Notes: generated from the sequence alone by a model not told the origin. A DNA stretch of 64,000 nucleotides from Allomuricauda sp. M10 (GCF_020782875.1 NZ_JAJGBN010000001.1:992001-1056000), one strand, 5' to 3'. Positions 54,748 to 63,873 are shown, numbered from the stretch's first letter. Translations and numbers: made by a program.

Positions 54748-55056
54748 TCATTGTCTTTTTGGGTGACAAATTTGTTTTGATACGTGGAAGATAGACATTT
54801 ACGAAGTCGAATTTGATATTTAGCAAAAACAATCTTTTCACTATTTCAACGATTTGGACAAGTTATAGGGTTGTTAATTACCATTTTTTGTTTGATTAAA
54901 AATCGAGCTTAAAAGATTAACTCAAGAAATGATTCTTAACAACTTTGTTAACTATATATCTAAACCGCCTCCTTTTTCTCGCTCACCCTTCGACTTCGCT
55001 CAGGGCGCCCTGTTGTACACCTGGGCTAAATCTTAGCCACATCGGGATTACGTTGC
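54748..55056. other. 309-base intergenic region with a short palindromic repeat
   Basis: No gene is visible. AT-rich up to ~54960, then a GC-richer repeat at 54980-55010 (CCCTTCGACTTCGCTCAGGG) of the dispersed family. Confidence 0.6.
54980..55010. repeat. dispersed REP-like repeat copy
   Basis: The core CCCTTCGACTTCGCTCAGGG is an imperfect palindrome related to the TCGAGCGCAGTCGAGA elements near 57362 and 53040. Confidence 0.6.
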
Positions 55057-55830
55057 CTAACCTGCTTTTTTTTCTGAAAGGTACTTCCAATAGCGTTTGG
55101 GCACATGTTGCGTATGTAATTTGGGGTTGATCCGGGATAGGATTCCGGTACTTTTAAAATAATCGTTCCACAGGGTCTGGTATTCGTATTCCCCATTTAC
55201 AAAGGCATCACTTTTATGGGTTTTGTTGTGGTGGATGTCCTTTAGGTTGAGGGACACCATTTCCACATGATCCAAGTTGTAATAGATGCCATACTTGCGC
55301 TTTACATCATAAATCAGCCATTGCTGGTCGGTGTAGCGGTCCCGAAAATGCTTGGAAATAAGGGGCAGTACATCAAAATCGGGTTCAATGTTGGCAAAAT
55401 AGATATCATCCTTGGTCAACTGGAACCGCACAAAAGCCTCCATGCGGTGTTTTTCACGCCCCACCTTTCGCGCCAATTGACTGATGTGCAAAACCGTGCT
55501 ATCCGAATAATCCAGATACTTGCCGTTTTGGACGCGCATCAATTTTTGGATGTAATCAAAAAGCAACATTTCCACACCTTCTGTTTCACTCAAAAAAGCA
55601 AAATACACATTGGAAATGGCATTGTGGCTCTTGTTACGGATACCGTTCCAAACGCGTTTGGCTTTTTCCACATGGGTGAAAATGGTCTCCGTTTCAGAAA
55701 ACAGTCCATTTTGGCAACGACCATTCTTTTGGATATCGGCCACGGATATCTTTTCATCAAAAGCAACGAATACGGCCGTGAGAAAACCGTTGAAGCTGCC
55801 ATCGTACATTAAGGTTGTTGAAGCATTCAT
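55057..55830 (-). CDS. TIGR03915-type putative DNA metabolism/repair protein
   Basis: 257 residues. The pattern TTLMYDGSFNGFLTAVFVAF at the N terminus and VGREKHRMEAFVRF, YDVKRKYGIYYNLD and the ending HTQHVPKRYWKYLSEK match the family named TIGR03915, which in many bacteria is fused to or beside a UdgX-like uracil-DNA-binding protein and a radical SAM protein. It lies downstream of the radical SAM gene here, 117 bases away, on the same strand. Biochemical role not known to me. Confidence 0.85.
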   Translation of the reverse strand: MNASTTLMYDGSFNGFLTAVFVAFDEKISVADIQKNGRCQNGLFSETETIFTHVEKAKRVWNGIRNKSHNAISNVYFAFLSETEGVEMLLFDYIQKLMRVQNGKYLDYSDSTVLHISQLARKVGREKHRMEAFVRFQLTKDDIYFANIEPDFDVLPLISKHFRDRYTDQQWLIYDVKRKYGIYYNLDHVEMVSLNLKDIHHNKTHKSDAFVNGEYEYQTLWNDYFKSTGILSRINPKLHTQHVPKRYWKYLSEKKAG

Positions 55831-55854
55831 AACGCTTGTGTTTTAGTTTTTGAT

Positions 55855-55912
55855 GTCATTTCGAAGGAGTGCGACTGAGAAATCTAGATTTCTCACATTC
55901 GTTCGAAATGAC
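55855..55912. repeat. palindromic repeat, GAGAAATCT family (two arms head to head)
   Basis: GTCATTTCG...GAGAAATCT at 55855-55885 is followed directly by the inverted AGATTTCTC...GAAATGAC at 55886-55912. The second arm is identical to 18159-18185. Confidence 0.85.
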
Positions 55913-55947
55913 ACAGTTGTTCATTGCTAATTGCTCATTGTTTATTG

Positions 55948-57210
55948 TTAATTGAACAATGATAATTGTGCACTGTATTGGTTCCGAAACTTGCCAGACG
56001 AAGTCTGCAAGATCATCCCCTTGATTTTCTCCGCATCCAAGTCGCGACGCTCCCAATGACGGGAATCGCACACCATAAAATATTGGGCACGGTTGAGGGC
56101 CACCCCGATTTTCTTGAGATGGTCCCAGTTCAATCTTCTAAATTTTCGGGAGTCCATGATTTTTTGAACGGACTGCATCCCTATCCCCGGAATACGAGCC
56201 AAAAGACGTTTGTCCGCCGTGTTCACATCCACTGGAAAATGGTGTAGGTTGCGCAATGCCCATGAAAGTTTGGGGTCCACCTCCATATCCAGGTTGGGAT
56301 GCTCATGGTTCAAAATTTCGTTCACGGCAAAACCATAAAAGCGCAACAACCAATCGGTTTGGTACAATCGATTTTCCCGTAACATGGGAACCTGCGAGCC
56401 AATGGCCGGCAAACGGGCATCATCAGCAACAGGCACGTAACCAGAATAATACACCCTTCGCATTTGGTAGGTTTTATAATAATAGGTGGCGGAGTACATG
56501 ATATCCTTGTCCGTTTCCCCGGAAGCGCCCACGATCATTTGGGTGCTTTGTCCGGCAGGGGCATATTTAGGTGTGCTCTTGATGATTTTTCGTTCCGCCT
56601 GGTACCGCACGATTTCATTTTTCACCTTCAACATGGGTTTGGTAAAGTCCTCGTGCTTTTTCTCGGGAGCTAATAGTTTCAGTCCGGATATAGTGGGTAC
56701 CTCAATGTTCACGGAAAGTCGGTCTGCGTATAATCCGGCTTCAAACATGAGTTCGTCACTTGCCCCTGGAATGGATTTCAAATGAATGTACCCGTTGAAA
56801 TTTTCCTCTTCCCTTAGTTTCTTCGCGACGGCAACCAAGCGTTCCATGGTGTAATCCGCATTTTTAAAGATGCCGGAACTCAAAAACAATCCTTCAATAT
56901 AATTTCTTCTGTAAAAGTTGATGGTCAAATCTACCACCTCCTGAATCTTAAAAGCGGCCCTTTGAATATCATTGCTCTTGCGGGTAACACAATACGCACA
57001 ATCATAAATACAATGATTGGTCAACAGGATTTTCAACAGGGAGATACAGCGCCCGTCCTCGGTGTAGCTATGGCAAATACCCATTTTGGAAGCATTGCCC
57101 AACCCCTTTGTTTTGTTGGTTCGGTCACTTCCGCTACTGGCGCAGGAAACATCGTATTTTGCCGCATCGGCCAGTATGTTCAATTTTTCGCGTACTCTAT
57201 CAAAGTCCAT
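55948..57210 (-). CDS. putative DNA modification/repair radical SAM protein (TIGR03916-type)
   Basis: 420 residues from the ATG at 57210 (MDFDRVREKLNILAD); an upstream TTG would overlap operator site 1. The radical SAM cluster is CIYDCAYC (Cys67, Cys71, Cys74), with a further conserved GICHSYTEDGRCISLL. The C terminus carries a helix-hairpin-helix DNA-binding motif (LLARIPGIGMQSVQKIM). The combination points to radical chemistry on DNA. Partner of the TIGR03915-type gene. Four operator-like sites lie just upstream. Confidence 0.87.
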   Translation of the reverse strand: MDFDRVREKLNILADAAKYDVSCASSGSDRTNKTKGLGNASKMGICHSYTEDGRCISLLKILLTNHCIYDCAYCVTRKSNDIQRAAFKIQEVVDLTINFYRRNYIEGLFLSSGIFKNADYTMERLVAVAKKLREEENFNGYIHLKSIPGASDELMFEAGLYADRLSVNIEVPTISGLKLLAPEKKHEDFTKPMLKVKNEIVRYQAERKIIKSTPKYAPAGQSTQMIVGASGETDKDIMYSATYYYKTYQMRRVYYSGYVPVADDARLPAIGSQVPMLRENRLYQTDWLLRFYGFAVNEILNHEHPNLDMEVDPKLSWALRNLHHFPVDVNTADKRLLARIPGIGMQSVQKIMDSRKFRRLNWDHLKKIGVALNRAQYFMVCDSRHWERRDLDAEKIKGMILQTSSGKFRNQYSAQLSLFN

Positions 57211-57214
57211 AACT

Positions 57215-57291
57215 CGGAAATATTCCAATCAAAAATATGGAAATAATCCAATAAATGGAAATAATCCATAAAAAGTTTTGGAAATAATCCA
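57215..57291. promoter_or_regulatory. array of four operator-like sites (TGGA-N5-TCCA)
   Basis: Three identical sites TGGAAATAATCCA start at 57238, 57256 and 57279; a fourth variant CGGAAATATTCCA starts at 57215, five bases before the radical SAM start. Start-to-start spacings are 23, 18 and 23 bases. A half site TTTGGAAAG follows at ~57304. The sites have dyad arms TGGA/TCCA. The gap is shared with the divergent LexA/CI-like repressor gene, the obvious candidate to bind them. Confidence 0.78.
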
Positions 57292-57314
57292 AATTGGTTA
57301 TATTTGGAAAGCGA

Positions 57315-57388
57315 TGTCAGGTCGAGCACAGTCGAGACCTAATGTAAGATGAAGGTCAATAACTTCTCGACTGCGCTCGAAGTGACAC
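57315..57388. repeat. inverted repeat, TCGAGnnCAGTCGAGA family
   Basis: TCAGGTCGAGCACAGTCGAG (from 57317) and ACTTCTCGACTGCGCTCGAA (from 57362) are inverted, imperfect copies, a REP-like element between the operators and the repressor gene. Confidence 0.7.
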
Positions 57389-57400
57389 AAAAATGCAGAA

Positions 57401-58153
57401 ATGGAAAATGAACTGACATTAAAACGCTTTACCGATATCCGACGCGAGTTGGGCTATACCCAAGCGGAGTTTGCCGATTTGTTGGGGGTGAAGAACACCA
57501 CCGCCGATATTGAACGGGGTAGAACCAAACTTTCTGGAAAAGTGGTCTCCGAACTTTTAAAACAATTCAAAATCAATCCGCTGTGGTTGTTCGGGGAAAG
57601 TGATCAAAAACATTTGGATACGTCCAAGACCAGTGTAATCCCCAAAGTGGTCACCGTGGACAATTCCGATAATGACAACATGGTCTTGGTGAATGCCAAG
57701 GCAGCTGCAGGGTATCCCCAAAATATTTCAGATACCAGTTGGTACCGACAACTTCCGGCCTTTGATCTTCCCATTCCAGAATTCCGCAATGCGACATACC
57801 GAGGTTTTCAAGTGGAAGGAGACAGTATGCTGCCCAATTTAAGACCCAATGATTGGGTGTTGGCCCGGGCCGTTGAGCATATTGACCATGTGAGCCCCAA
57901 TAAAATGTATGTAGTGGTTTTACAGGATTCCGTTATGGTGAAAAAGATTGAGCGGAAGCCCAATTCCAACAACATTACGTTGGTGTCCTTGAATGAGATT
58001 TATCCTCCTTACGAGATCAAGCCCTTCCAGATTCAGGAAATTTGGGAAGTGAGCAGCAAGCTTACTTTTAATATTGATGCAACCACTGAAACTGGTTTGT
58101 TGAAACAGTTGCAACAATCCATGGAGGAATTGAAACGGCAGATTACTGGATAA
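57401..58153 (+). CDS. LexA/CI-like transcriptional repressor (XRE helix-turn-helix plus S24 peptidase)
   Basis: 250 residues. Helix-turn-helix at ~9-64 (FTDIRRELGYTQAEFADLLGVKNTTADIERG). The S24 self-cleavage domain has the scissile Ala103-Gly104 (AKAAAGYPQ), Ser142 (VEGDSMLPN) and Lys181 (SVMVKKIER), a complete LexA-type dyad. So it should self-cleave on RecA filaments or a similar signal and release its targets. It is divergent from the radical SAM gene and close to the operator array. Possibly a main SOS-like regulator in a group that often lacks classical LexA boxes. Confidence 0.88.
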   Translation: MENELTLKRFTDIRRELGYTQAEFADLLGVKNTTADIERGRTKLSGKVVSELLKQFKINPLWLFGESDQKHLDTSKTSVIPKVVTVDNSDNDNMVLVNAKAAAGYPQNISDTSWYRQLPAFDLPIPEFRNATYRGFQVEGDSMLPNLRPNDWVLARAVEHIDHVSPNKMYVVVLQDSVMVKKIERKPNSNNITLVSLNEIYPPYEIKPFQIQEIWEVSSKLTFNIDATTETGLLKQLQQSMEELKRQITG

Positions 58154-58157
58154 CGAT

Positions 58158-59153
58158 TCAAAATCCGTTCCCCACTGTTTTGGTCTGGATTCGCATCAAG
58201 AAATTGTGGGCGGTCAGATAAAGGACTGAACCATCATTACCCCAAGCGCAGTTGGCCGTCCGTTGTCCTGTTTCAATTCGTCCCAAAAGCTTTCCTTTGG
58301 GGGTAATGATCAGAAGGCCACCGGGTCCCGTGGAAAAAATGGTCCCATCCTTGGCGACCTTAATGCCATCCAAAGAACCTACCAAACCTTCTTTTCGCAG
58401 TGCAGAGGCATCAAAGAATATAGTGCCTGCATCTAATGAACCATCATCTTTAATGTTGTAAGCCATGATATAGGGAGCATTGTTGTCGGATTGATTCACA
58501 TAGAGTATTTTTTCGTCAGGGGACAGCGCAAGTCCATTTGGACGTGAAAGATTGCCTACAACCAAATCAACCTTGCCATCAACATTTATTTTATAGACGC
58601 CAAATACATCCATTTCGCGCGTTTCGGAATTTTCAAGCTCTGGAAGGCCATAAGGTGGATCTGTAAAATAATACACCCCGTTGGAGGCCTGTACAATATC
58701 GTTGGGACTATTGAAACGCTTGCCGTTCCATGTATCTGCAATAGTCATTTTTCCGCCGATGGAAAGCGGCATCCGCGATATTCTTCGGTCACCGTGTTCA
58801 CAGGCCACCAGTTCCCCGTTGTTATTGATGATAAGGCCATTGCTGCCGGGTTCCTTACTGTATGGGAGTATTCCTGTGTAGCCGGAAGGTTTTAAAAATG
58901 GTGTGACCCATTCGTTTTCTGCCCATTTAAAAATAGTATTTTGCGGAGCGTCCGAAAATAGGAGGAACCCACCTTCTTTCACCCAAACGGGACCTTCGGA
59001 CCATATAAAACCTTCGGCGAGCAATTCTATTTTGGCATCTTTATCCATGTAGTCATAAAATGCATCATCCAAAGCCACTAGCTTACCCGTTGTTTTCTGT
59101 TGGGCGGTACATGCTAAGCCAATACTTAATAATAGAAGGGTTAATTTTTTCAT
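58158..59153 (-). CDS. SMP-30/gluconolactonase family protein, exported
   Basis: 331 residues with a signal peptide (TLLLLSIGLAC, a possible lipobox GLAC). The six-bladed propeller motifs are visible: GFIWSEGPVWVKEGGFLLFSD, NGLIINNNGELVACEHGDRRI, RFNSPNDIVQASNGVYYFTDPPYG and RPNGLALSPDEKILYV, with the Glu, Asn and Asp metal ligands. Likely a lactonase or esterase of the periplasm. Convergent with the repressor gene, four bases apart. Confidence 0.88.
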   Translation of the reverse strand: MKKLTLLLLSIGLACTAQQKTTGKLVALDDAFYDYMDKDAKIELLAEGFIWSEGPVWVKEGGFLLFSDAPQNTIFKWAENEWVTPFLKPSGYTGILPYSKEPGSNGLIINNNGELVACEHGDRRISRMPLSIGGKMTIADTWNGKRFNSPNDIVQASNGVYYFTDPPYGLPELENSETREMDVFGVYKINVDGKVDLVVGNLSRPNGLALSPDEKILYVNQSDNNAPYIMAYNIKDDGSLDAGTIFFDASALRKEGLVGSLDGIKVAKDGTIFSTGPGGLLIITPKGKLLGRIETGQRTANCAWGNDGSVLYLTAHNFLMRIQTKTVGNGF

Positions 59154-59189
59154 TTTGAATCAGTTATAATTTTAGAGACACTCAAACGA

Positions 59190-60116
59190 CTAGATTTGAT
59201 TAGACAAACAAGTATCCTTTATGGCTCTGGCCAGCTTTTTCGCGGCTGACGGATTACGTCGGAACCACAGCTCAGGCTCAAAAATCTCCAATTCGGCCAA
59301 GGCCCAATTCCCATCGTTGTCCTTGAACATATCCACTCGTGCATAAACCGGAAGTTCCGGAGCAGCATTTACCACTTTTTGGGCAAACGCAATCTGATCT
59401 TCTGAAGGGTGGTATTCATGTACACTGCCCCCAAAATCATCCTGCACCCGAAAATCCCCTGGCTTGGCAATTTTAAGCACGGCATGGGTGAATTCCCCAT
59501 TGAACAACATCATCGAAATTTCCCCTTCGGAAACAATGTTTTCCTGAAACTCTTGGAGTATCATGGCCTCTTGGGAAATCAATTGTTGAAAGATTGTTTC
59601 ATGATCAGCAATCGCCTCCTTTTTGATTTTGTAGGTGTGTCTAGCTGCACCGGACACACATGGTTTTACCACGAAAGTATCTTTTCTAAATCCAAAACGG
59701 TCCGTGGCTTCGGAGAAAGCGTTATGTAAAGTTGTTTGGGTTCCTTTTTCCACAAAAAAGGTCTTGGGAATGGTCACGCCCGCTTCCGAGAGATCTTTTA
59801 GATAGTGCTTGTCAATGTTCCAATCAATCAACTTTTTGGAATTGATAAATTGAGTCTGTTGACTTGCGGTTCTGAACCATTTTGAAAATTCTTCGAACCG
59901 ATCAAAATAATCCCAAGTGGTTCGGAACACGGCCAATTTGGTACTGGACCAATCAAATGCTGCATCGTCCCAAGAAACACGGGTCACCTTCAATCCTTCT
60001 TCTTGCAAGGCTTCAACAACTAAGCGGTCTTCCAATAGTACATTTTCCACGTAGGGTGTGCGTTTTTCTGGGGCTACGTACCTGTGGTCCGTCAGTACAA
60101 CAACATCAAACTGCAT
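59190..60116 (-). CDS. ATP-grasp ligase-like protein
   Basis: 308 residues, cytosolic. The ATP-grasp layout is seen: FVVKPCVSGAARHTYK (phosphate-binding Lys and loop), MILQEFQENIVSEGEISMMLF, and the Mg-binding LPVYARVDMFKDNDGNWALAELEIFEPELWF. The closest known types are RimK/prokaryotic glutathione-synthetase-like proteins and DcsG of cycloserine synthesis; the substrate is unknown. It is ten bases from the gamma-glutamyltransferase stop codon side, on the same strand, suggesting a shared peptide-related task. Confidence 0.8.
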   Translation of the reverse strand: MQFDVVVLTDHRYVAPEKRTPYVENVLLEDRLVVEALQEEGLKVTRVSWDDAAFDWSSTKLAVFRTTWDYFDRFEEFSKWFRTASQQTQFINSKKLIDWNIDKHYLKDLSEAGVTIPKTFFVEKGTQTTLHNAFSEATDRFGFRKDTFVVKPCVSGAARHTYKIKKEAIADHETIFQQLISQEAMILQEFQENIVSEGEISMMLFNGEFTHAVLKIAKPGDFRVQDDFGGSVHEYHPSEDQIAFAQKVVNAAPELPVYARVDMFKDNDGNWALAELEIFEPELWFRRNPSAAKKLARAIKDTCLSNQI

Positions 60117-60126
60117 TCAATGGAAT

Positions 60127-61809
60127 TTAAAATCCGACCGCTTTGTCATCACCTCGTTTGTCCGCGCCACCTTCCAGTTTACCATCGGGCAATACGCGGA
60201 TGGCATCCACTTTACCAATAATAGGGGTGCGTTCCTCGTTGATGATGTATCCTTTGGATTTCAACTCATTGATCAATTCCTCGGAAAAACCTTCGGGTTC
60301 AAAAATGACCATGTCGGGCAACCATTGGTGATGGAACCTTGGTGCATTGACCGCCTCCTGCATACTCAAATTGAATTCATACACATTCATAATGGTCTGG
60401 GCTACAGCAGTGATGATAGTGGAACCGCCTGGAGTACCCACAACCATATACAATTTACCATCTTTTTCCACAATGGTGGGTGTCATACTGCTCAACATTC
60501 GTTTTTCAGGAGCGATGCTGTTGGCTTCGGCCCCTACTAATCCGAACATGTTGGGGACACCGGGTTTGGAGCTAAAATCGTCCATTTCATTGTTCAAAAA
60601 GAAGCCAAGTTCATCGCAGTACAACTTGGAACCATAACCACCATTCAGTGTGGTTGTGGCCGAAATGGCATTGCCTTCACTATCCACAATGGAGTAGTGG
60701 GTAGTTTCGGAACTTTCGATGATTTCCACTTCACCGTGACTTACATCAGAAGACAACGTGGCTTTATCAAAAGAGAAATTGGCCATGCGTTCCTTTAAAT
60801 AATCATCGCTTAGAAGCACATCGTAGGGAATGTCGACAAAGTCGGGGTCTCCCAAAAAGTAATTCCGATCCGCATAGGCACGACGGGAAGCTTCCGTGAA
60901 CAATTGAATGGTTTGGGCTGAATTATGTCCAAATTTGGACACCTTGTAAGGCTCCATCATCTTGAAAATTTGGTTGATGGTGACCCCGCCACTACTGGGA
61001 GGACTCATGGAAATCACATGAAGGTCCCTATAATCGAATTCAACAGGATCCCGCCATTTGGCCTCATATTTGGCCAGGTCTTCTTCGGTGATGAAACCTC
61101 CTTTTTCCTGCACAAAGGCGGCCAGTTTTTGGGCCACTTCACCTTTATAAAAACCATCACGACCTTTTTCCATGATGATTTCCAAGGTTTTGGCCAGTTC
61201 AGGATATTTAATGGTGTCACCTGCCTTAAACGGTTGTGCGAATTTGGTGCTATCACCATTGGCCTCAATAAAACGCTCACGGGTACCTTCCAATCGTTGG
61301 GCCTGTTTTTCAGTGACCACGACGCCTCGTTTGGCCAAGGCAATAATGGGTTTCATGATTTCGGAAAGGGGAAGGGAACCAAATTTTTTGTGCACTTCCA
61401 TAACTCCGGCCACGGTACCGGGGACTCCCGCAGAAGTGGCACCTGATGTGCTCATTCCGGGAATAACATTACCCAAGGAATCCAGGTACATGTCTTTATG
61501 GGCCGCCAATGGAGCTTTTTCCCTATAATCGATTCCTCCAACTTCTCCATTGTTTTTACGGTAGACCATAAATCCACCTCCGCCTAAATTCCCGGCAAAG
61601 GGGTAGGCCACGGCCAAGGCGAGTTCGGTAGCCACCATGGCATCAAATACATTGCCACCTTTTTCCATGATCTCCACTCCAATTTTGGAGGCTTCTTCAC
61701 GGGCCGAAACCACCATTGCCTTTTCGGCGACCAGTCCGGTTGGGGTTGCCGGTTGTTGTTTGCAATTGATAAAAAAGATGAGGGGGAGCAGGAGTATCAG
61801 TCTTCGCAT
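60127..61809 (-). CDS. ggt: gamma-glutamyltransferase
   Basis: 560 residues. Lipoprotein-type signal (LLLPLIFFINC, Cys ~16). The self-processing site is ESSETTHYSIVDSEGNAIS, with the catalytic Thr before HYS, and GYGSKLYCDELGFFLNNEMDDF follows. N-terminal NVFDAMVATELALAVAYPFAGNLGGGGFM is normal. It hydrolyses or transfers the gamma-glutamyl group of glutathione and similar compounds, outside the inner membrane. Its end overlaps acpH by 13 bases at the 5' side, so acpH-ggt-ATP-grasp form a likely transcript. Confidence 0.95.
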   Translation of the reverse strand: MRRLILLLPLIFFINCKQQPATPTGLVAEKAMVVSAREEASKIGVEIMEKGGNVFDAMVATELALAVAYPFAGNLGGGGFMVYRKNNGEVGGIDYREKAPLAAHKDMYLDSLGNVIPGMSTSGATSAGVPGTVAGVMEVHKKFGSLPLSEIMKPIIALAKRGVVVTEKQAQRLEGTRERFIEANGDSTKFAQPFKAGDTIKYPELAKTLEIIMEKGRDGFYKGEVAQKLAAFVQEKGGFITEEDLAKYEAKWRDPVEFDYRDLHVISMSPPSSGGVTINQIFKMMEPYKVSKFGHNSAQTIQLFTEASRRAYADRNYFLGDPDFVDIPYDVLLSDDYLKERMANFSFDKATLSSDVSHGEVEIIESSETTHYSIVDSEGNAISATTTLNGGYGSKLYCDELGFFLNNEMDDFSSKPGVPNMFGLVGAEANSIAPEKRMLSSMTPTIVEKDGKLYMVVGTPGGSTIITAVAQTIMNVYEFNLSMQEAVNAPRFHHQWLPDMVIFEPEGFSEELINELKSKGYIINEERTPIIGKVDAIRVLPDGKLEGGADKRGDDKAVGF

Positions 61810-62390
61810 AGGGAAATAAATTTTTGTCGGGAAAAGGTAATCAATTCTTCAAAAAAAGCGGTGAATTCGTTTTCAAAATCCGAGTAATGCTCTTCGAGGT
61901 CCAAAATGGCAAAATTCATCTTGGATTTGTTCTGTGTACGGCGGTTCATACCGTTCAGTACTCGGTCAATACCCGTTAAATTGGCATAATTGAGCAGCCA
62001 GTTATCCGTAATCATATAGGGCATCATCCGCTTGGTGGGCAAGGGGAGAATATCATAGTTGTCCTCTAGTAGGTCATAAAAGCTTTCCACATACCCATCC
62101 AAGGGAACATTGGAATAGTCGGTCCAATTTTTGGCCAGGAAATGGTCATAAAAGATATCTACAATTACCCGACTGTAATGACTGTAATTTTTATGGAGCC
62201 GTTTACTACTTTGTCTTGCAATGGGATGTGCATCGGTAAAGGTGTCTATTTCACGGTGGAGCAAGATGCCTTTCTGGATTTTTTCAGGGAAATGTTTGTA
62301 CTTGTTGCCACGGATATGATCAGCAAAAAAGTTGCCCAAGGTAATTTCCTTGTCATCGAAAGACAGATAGATATGGGCCAAGAAATTCAT
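61797..62390 (-). CDS. acpH: acyl carrier protein phosphodiesterase (AcpH family)
   Basis: 197 residues. MNFLAHIYLS at the start, GNFFADHIRG, LHREIDTFTDAHP and DIFYDHFLAKNW are AcpH signatures; the His/Asp set probably binds the metal. It removes phosphopantetheine from holo-ACP. Length is the family norm. First gene of the unit with ggt. Confidence 0.92.
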   Translation of the reverse strand: MNFLAHIYLSFDDKEITLGNFFADHIRGNKYKHFPEKIQKGILLHREIDTFTDAHPIARQSSKRLHKNYSHYSRVIVDIFYDHFLAKNWTDYSNVPLDGYVESFYDLLEDNYDILPLPTKRMMPYMITDNWLLNYANLTGIDRVLNGMNRRTQNKSKMNFAILDLEEHYSDFENEFTAFFEELITFSRQKFISLCED

Positions 62391-62481
62391 CGGGGCAAAA
62401 ATCTTTTATGTCGAAATTTACAAATTCAAAACTAGGGTTAAGGCATAGCCTTTTATATTTGCAAAAACTTTTTTAACAATT

Positions 62482-63873
62482 ATGACACTGATAAAATCAA
62501 TTTCTGGAATACGAGGAACCATAGGAGGTAAGACCAATGACAACCTGACACCGTTGGATGCCGTTAAGTTTGCGGCCGCTTATGGCTCTTGGTTGAAGGA
62601 CTATTCCAAAAAGGAGAAATTGATGGTCGTCATTGGAAGGGATGCCCGGCTTTCGGGTGAAATGATCCAAAATTTGGTGGTTTCTACCTTGGTTGGATTG
62701 GGTATCGATGTCATTGATTTGGGATTGTCCACCACCCCGACCGTTGAAATTGCCGTTCCTTTGGAAAAAGCGGACGGCGGTATCATTTTAACGGCCAGTC
62801 ATAACCCCAAACAATGGAATGCCCTGAAATTGTTGAATGAGAAAGGTGAATTCTTGGATGCTGAACAAGGTGCCAAAATTTTGGAATTGGCTGAAAAAGA
62901 GGGTTTTGAGTTTGCCGAAGTGGATGATTTGGGAGAGATCATTAAGAACGACTCCTATATCGATATCCATATTGATGAAGTATTGGAATTGCCATTGGTA
63001 GATGCTGAAACCATCAAAAAAGCTGGTTTTAAAGTAGTTGTGGACGGAGTGAATTCCACAGGAGGTATTGCCATCCCGAAATTGCTTCATGAACTGGGTG
63101 TGGAAGTGGTGAAATTGTACTGTGAACCCAACGGGCATTTTCCACATAACCCAGAACCGTTGAAAGAACATTTGGGGGATATCTGTAAAAAAGTGGTTGA
63201 GGAAGAGGCCGATTTTGGAATCGTTGTCGATCCCGATGTAGACCGATTGGCCTTTATCAGTAATGATGGGGAAATGTTCGGCGAGGAATATACGTTGGTA
63301 GCTTGTGCCGATTATGTTTTGGGCAAGACCAAGGGCAATACAGTATCCAACTTATCATCATCCAGAGCGTTAAGGGATGTTACCCAAAAACACGGTGGAA
63401 CATATGAAGCTGCAGCCGTTGGAGAAGTGAACGTAGTGACCAAAATGAAGGTCAACAATGCTATCATCGGTGGTGAGGGTAATGGAGGTATCATTTATCC
63501 TGAAAGCCATTATGGTAGGGATGCTTTGGTAGGTACCGCTTTGTTTTTGATGTTGATGGCAGAAAGGGGAGGGACCGTTGCGGAACTACGGGCCAGTTAC
63601 CCAAGCTATTTCATGAGCAAAAAGAAAATTGAGCTCACTCCCGAGCTTGATGTGGATGCCTTGCTAGAGGCCATGTACCATAAATACAAGGATGAAGAGG
63701 TTTCAACCATTGACGGGGTAAAAATCGACTTTGCTGAAAACTGGGTACATTTGAGGAAATCCAATACGGAACCTATTATCCGGATTTATACTGAGGCAAA
63801 ATCCCAAAAGGAGGCCGATGCCCTTGCAGATAGGATTATATTGGAAATCAAGGAAGTAGCAGGATTGGCTTAA
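62482..63873 (+). CDS. glmM: phosphoglucosamine mutase-type phosphohexomutase
   Basis: 463 residues. The phosphoserine motif is ILTASHNPKQWNALKL (Ser ~104), the metal loop DPDVDRLAF, the sugar loop GEGNGG and the phosphate loop RKSNTEPIIRIYTEA. It interconverts glucosamine-6- and -1-phosphate for UDP-GlcNAc, though phosphomannomutase activity cannot be excluded. Divergent from acpH. Confidence 0.88.
   Translation: MTLIKSISGIRGTIGGKTNDNLTPLDAVKFAAAYGSWLKDYSKKEKLMVVIGRDARLSGEMIQNLVVSTLVGLGIDVIDLGLSTTPTVEIAVPLEKADGGIILTASHNPKQWNALKLLNEKGEFLDAEQGAKILELAEKEGFEFAEVDDLGEIIKNDSYIDIHIDEVLELPLVDAETIKKAGFKVVVDGVNSTGGIAIPKLLHELGVEVVKLYCEPNGHFPHNPEPLKEHLGDICKKVVEEEADFGIVVDPDVDRLAFISNDGEMFGEEYTLVACADYVLGKTKGNTVSNLSSSRALRDVTQKHGGTYEAAAVGEVNVVTKMKVNNAIIGGEGNGGIIYPESHYGRDALVGTALFLMLMAERGGTVAELRASYPSYFMSKKKIELTPELDVDALLEAMYHKYKDEEVSTIDGVKIDFAENWVHLRKSNTEPIIRIYTEAKSQKEADALADRIILEIKEVAGLA

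Noticed and set aside
57215..57291. The TGGAAATAATCCA repeats as a CRISPR array
   Set aside because: Repeats are 13 bases with 5-10 base gaps, too short for repeat-spacer units, and no cas gene is near.
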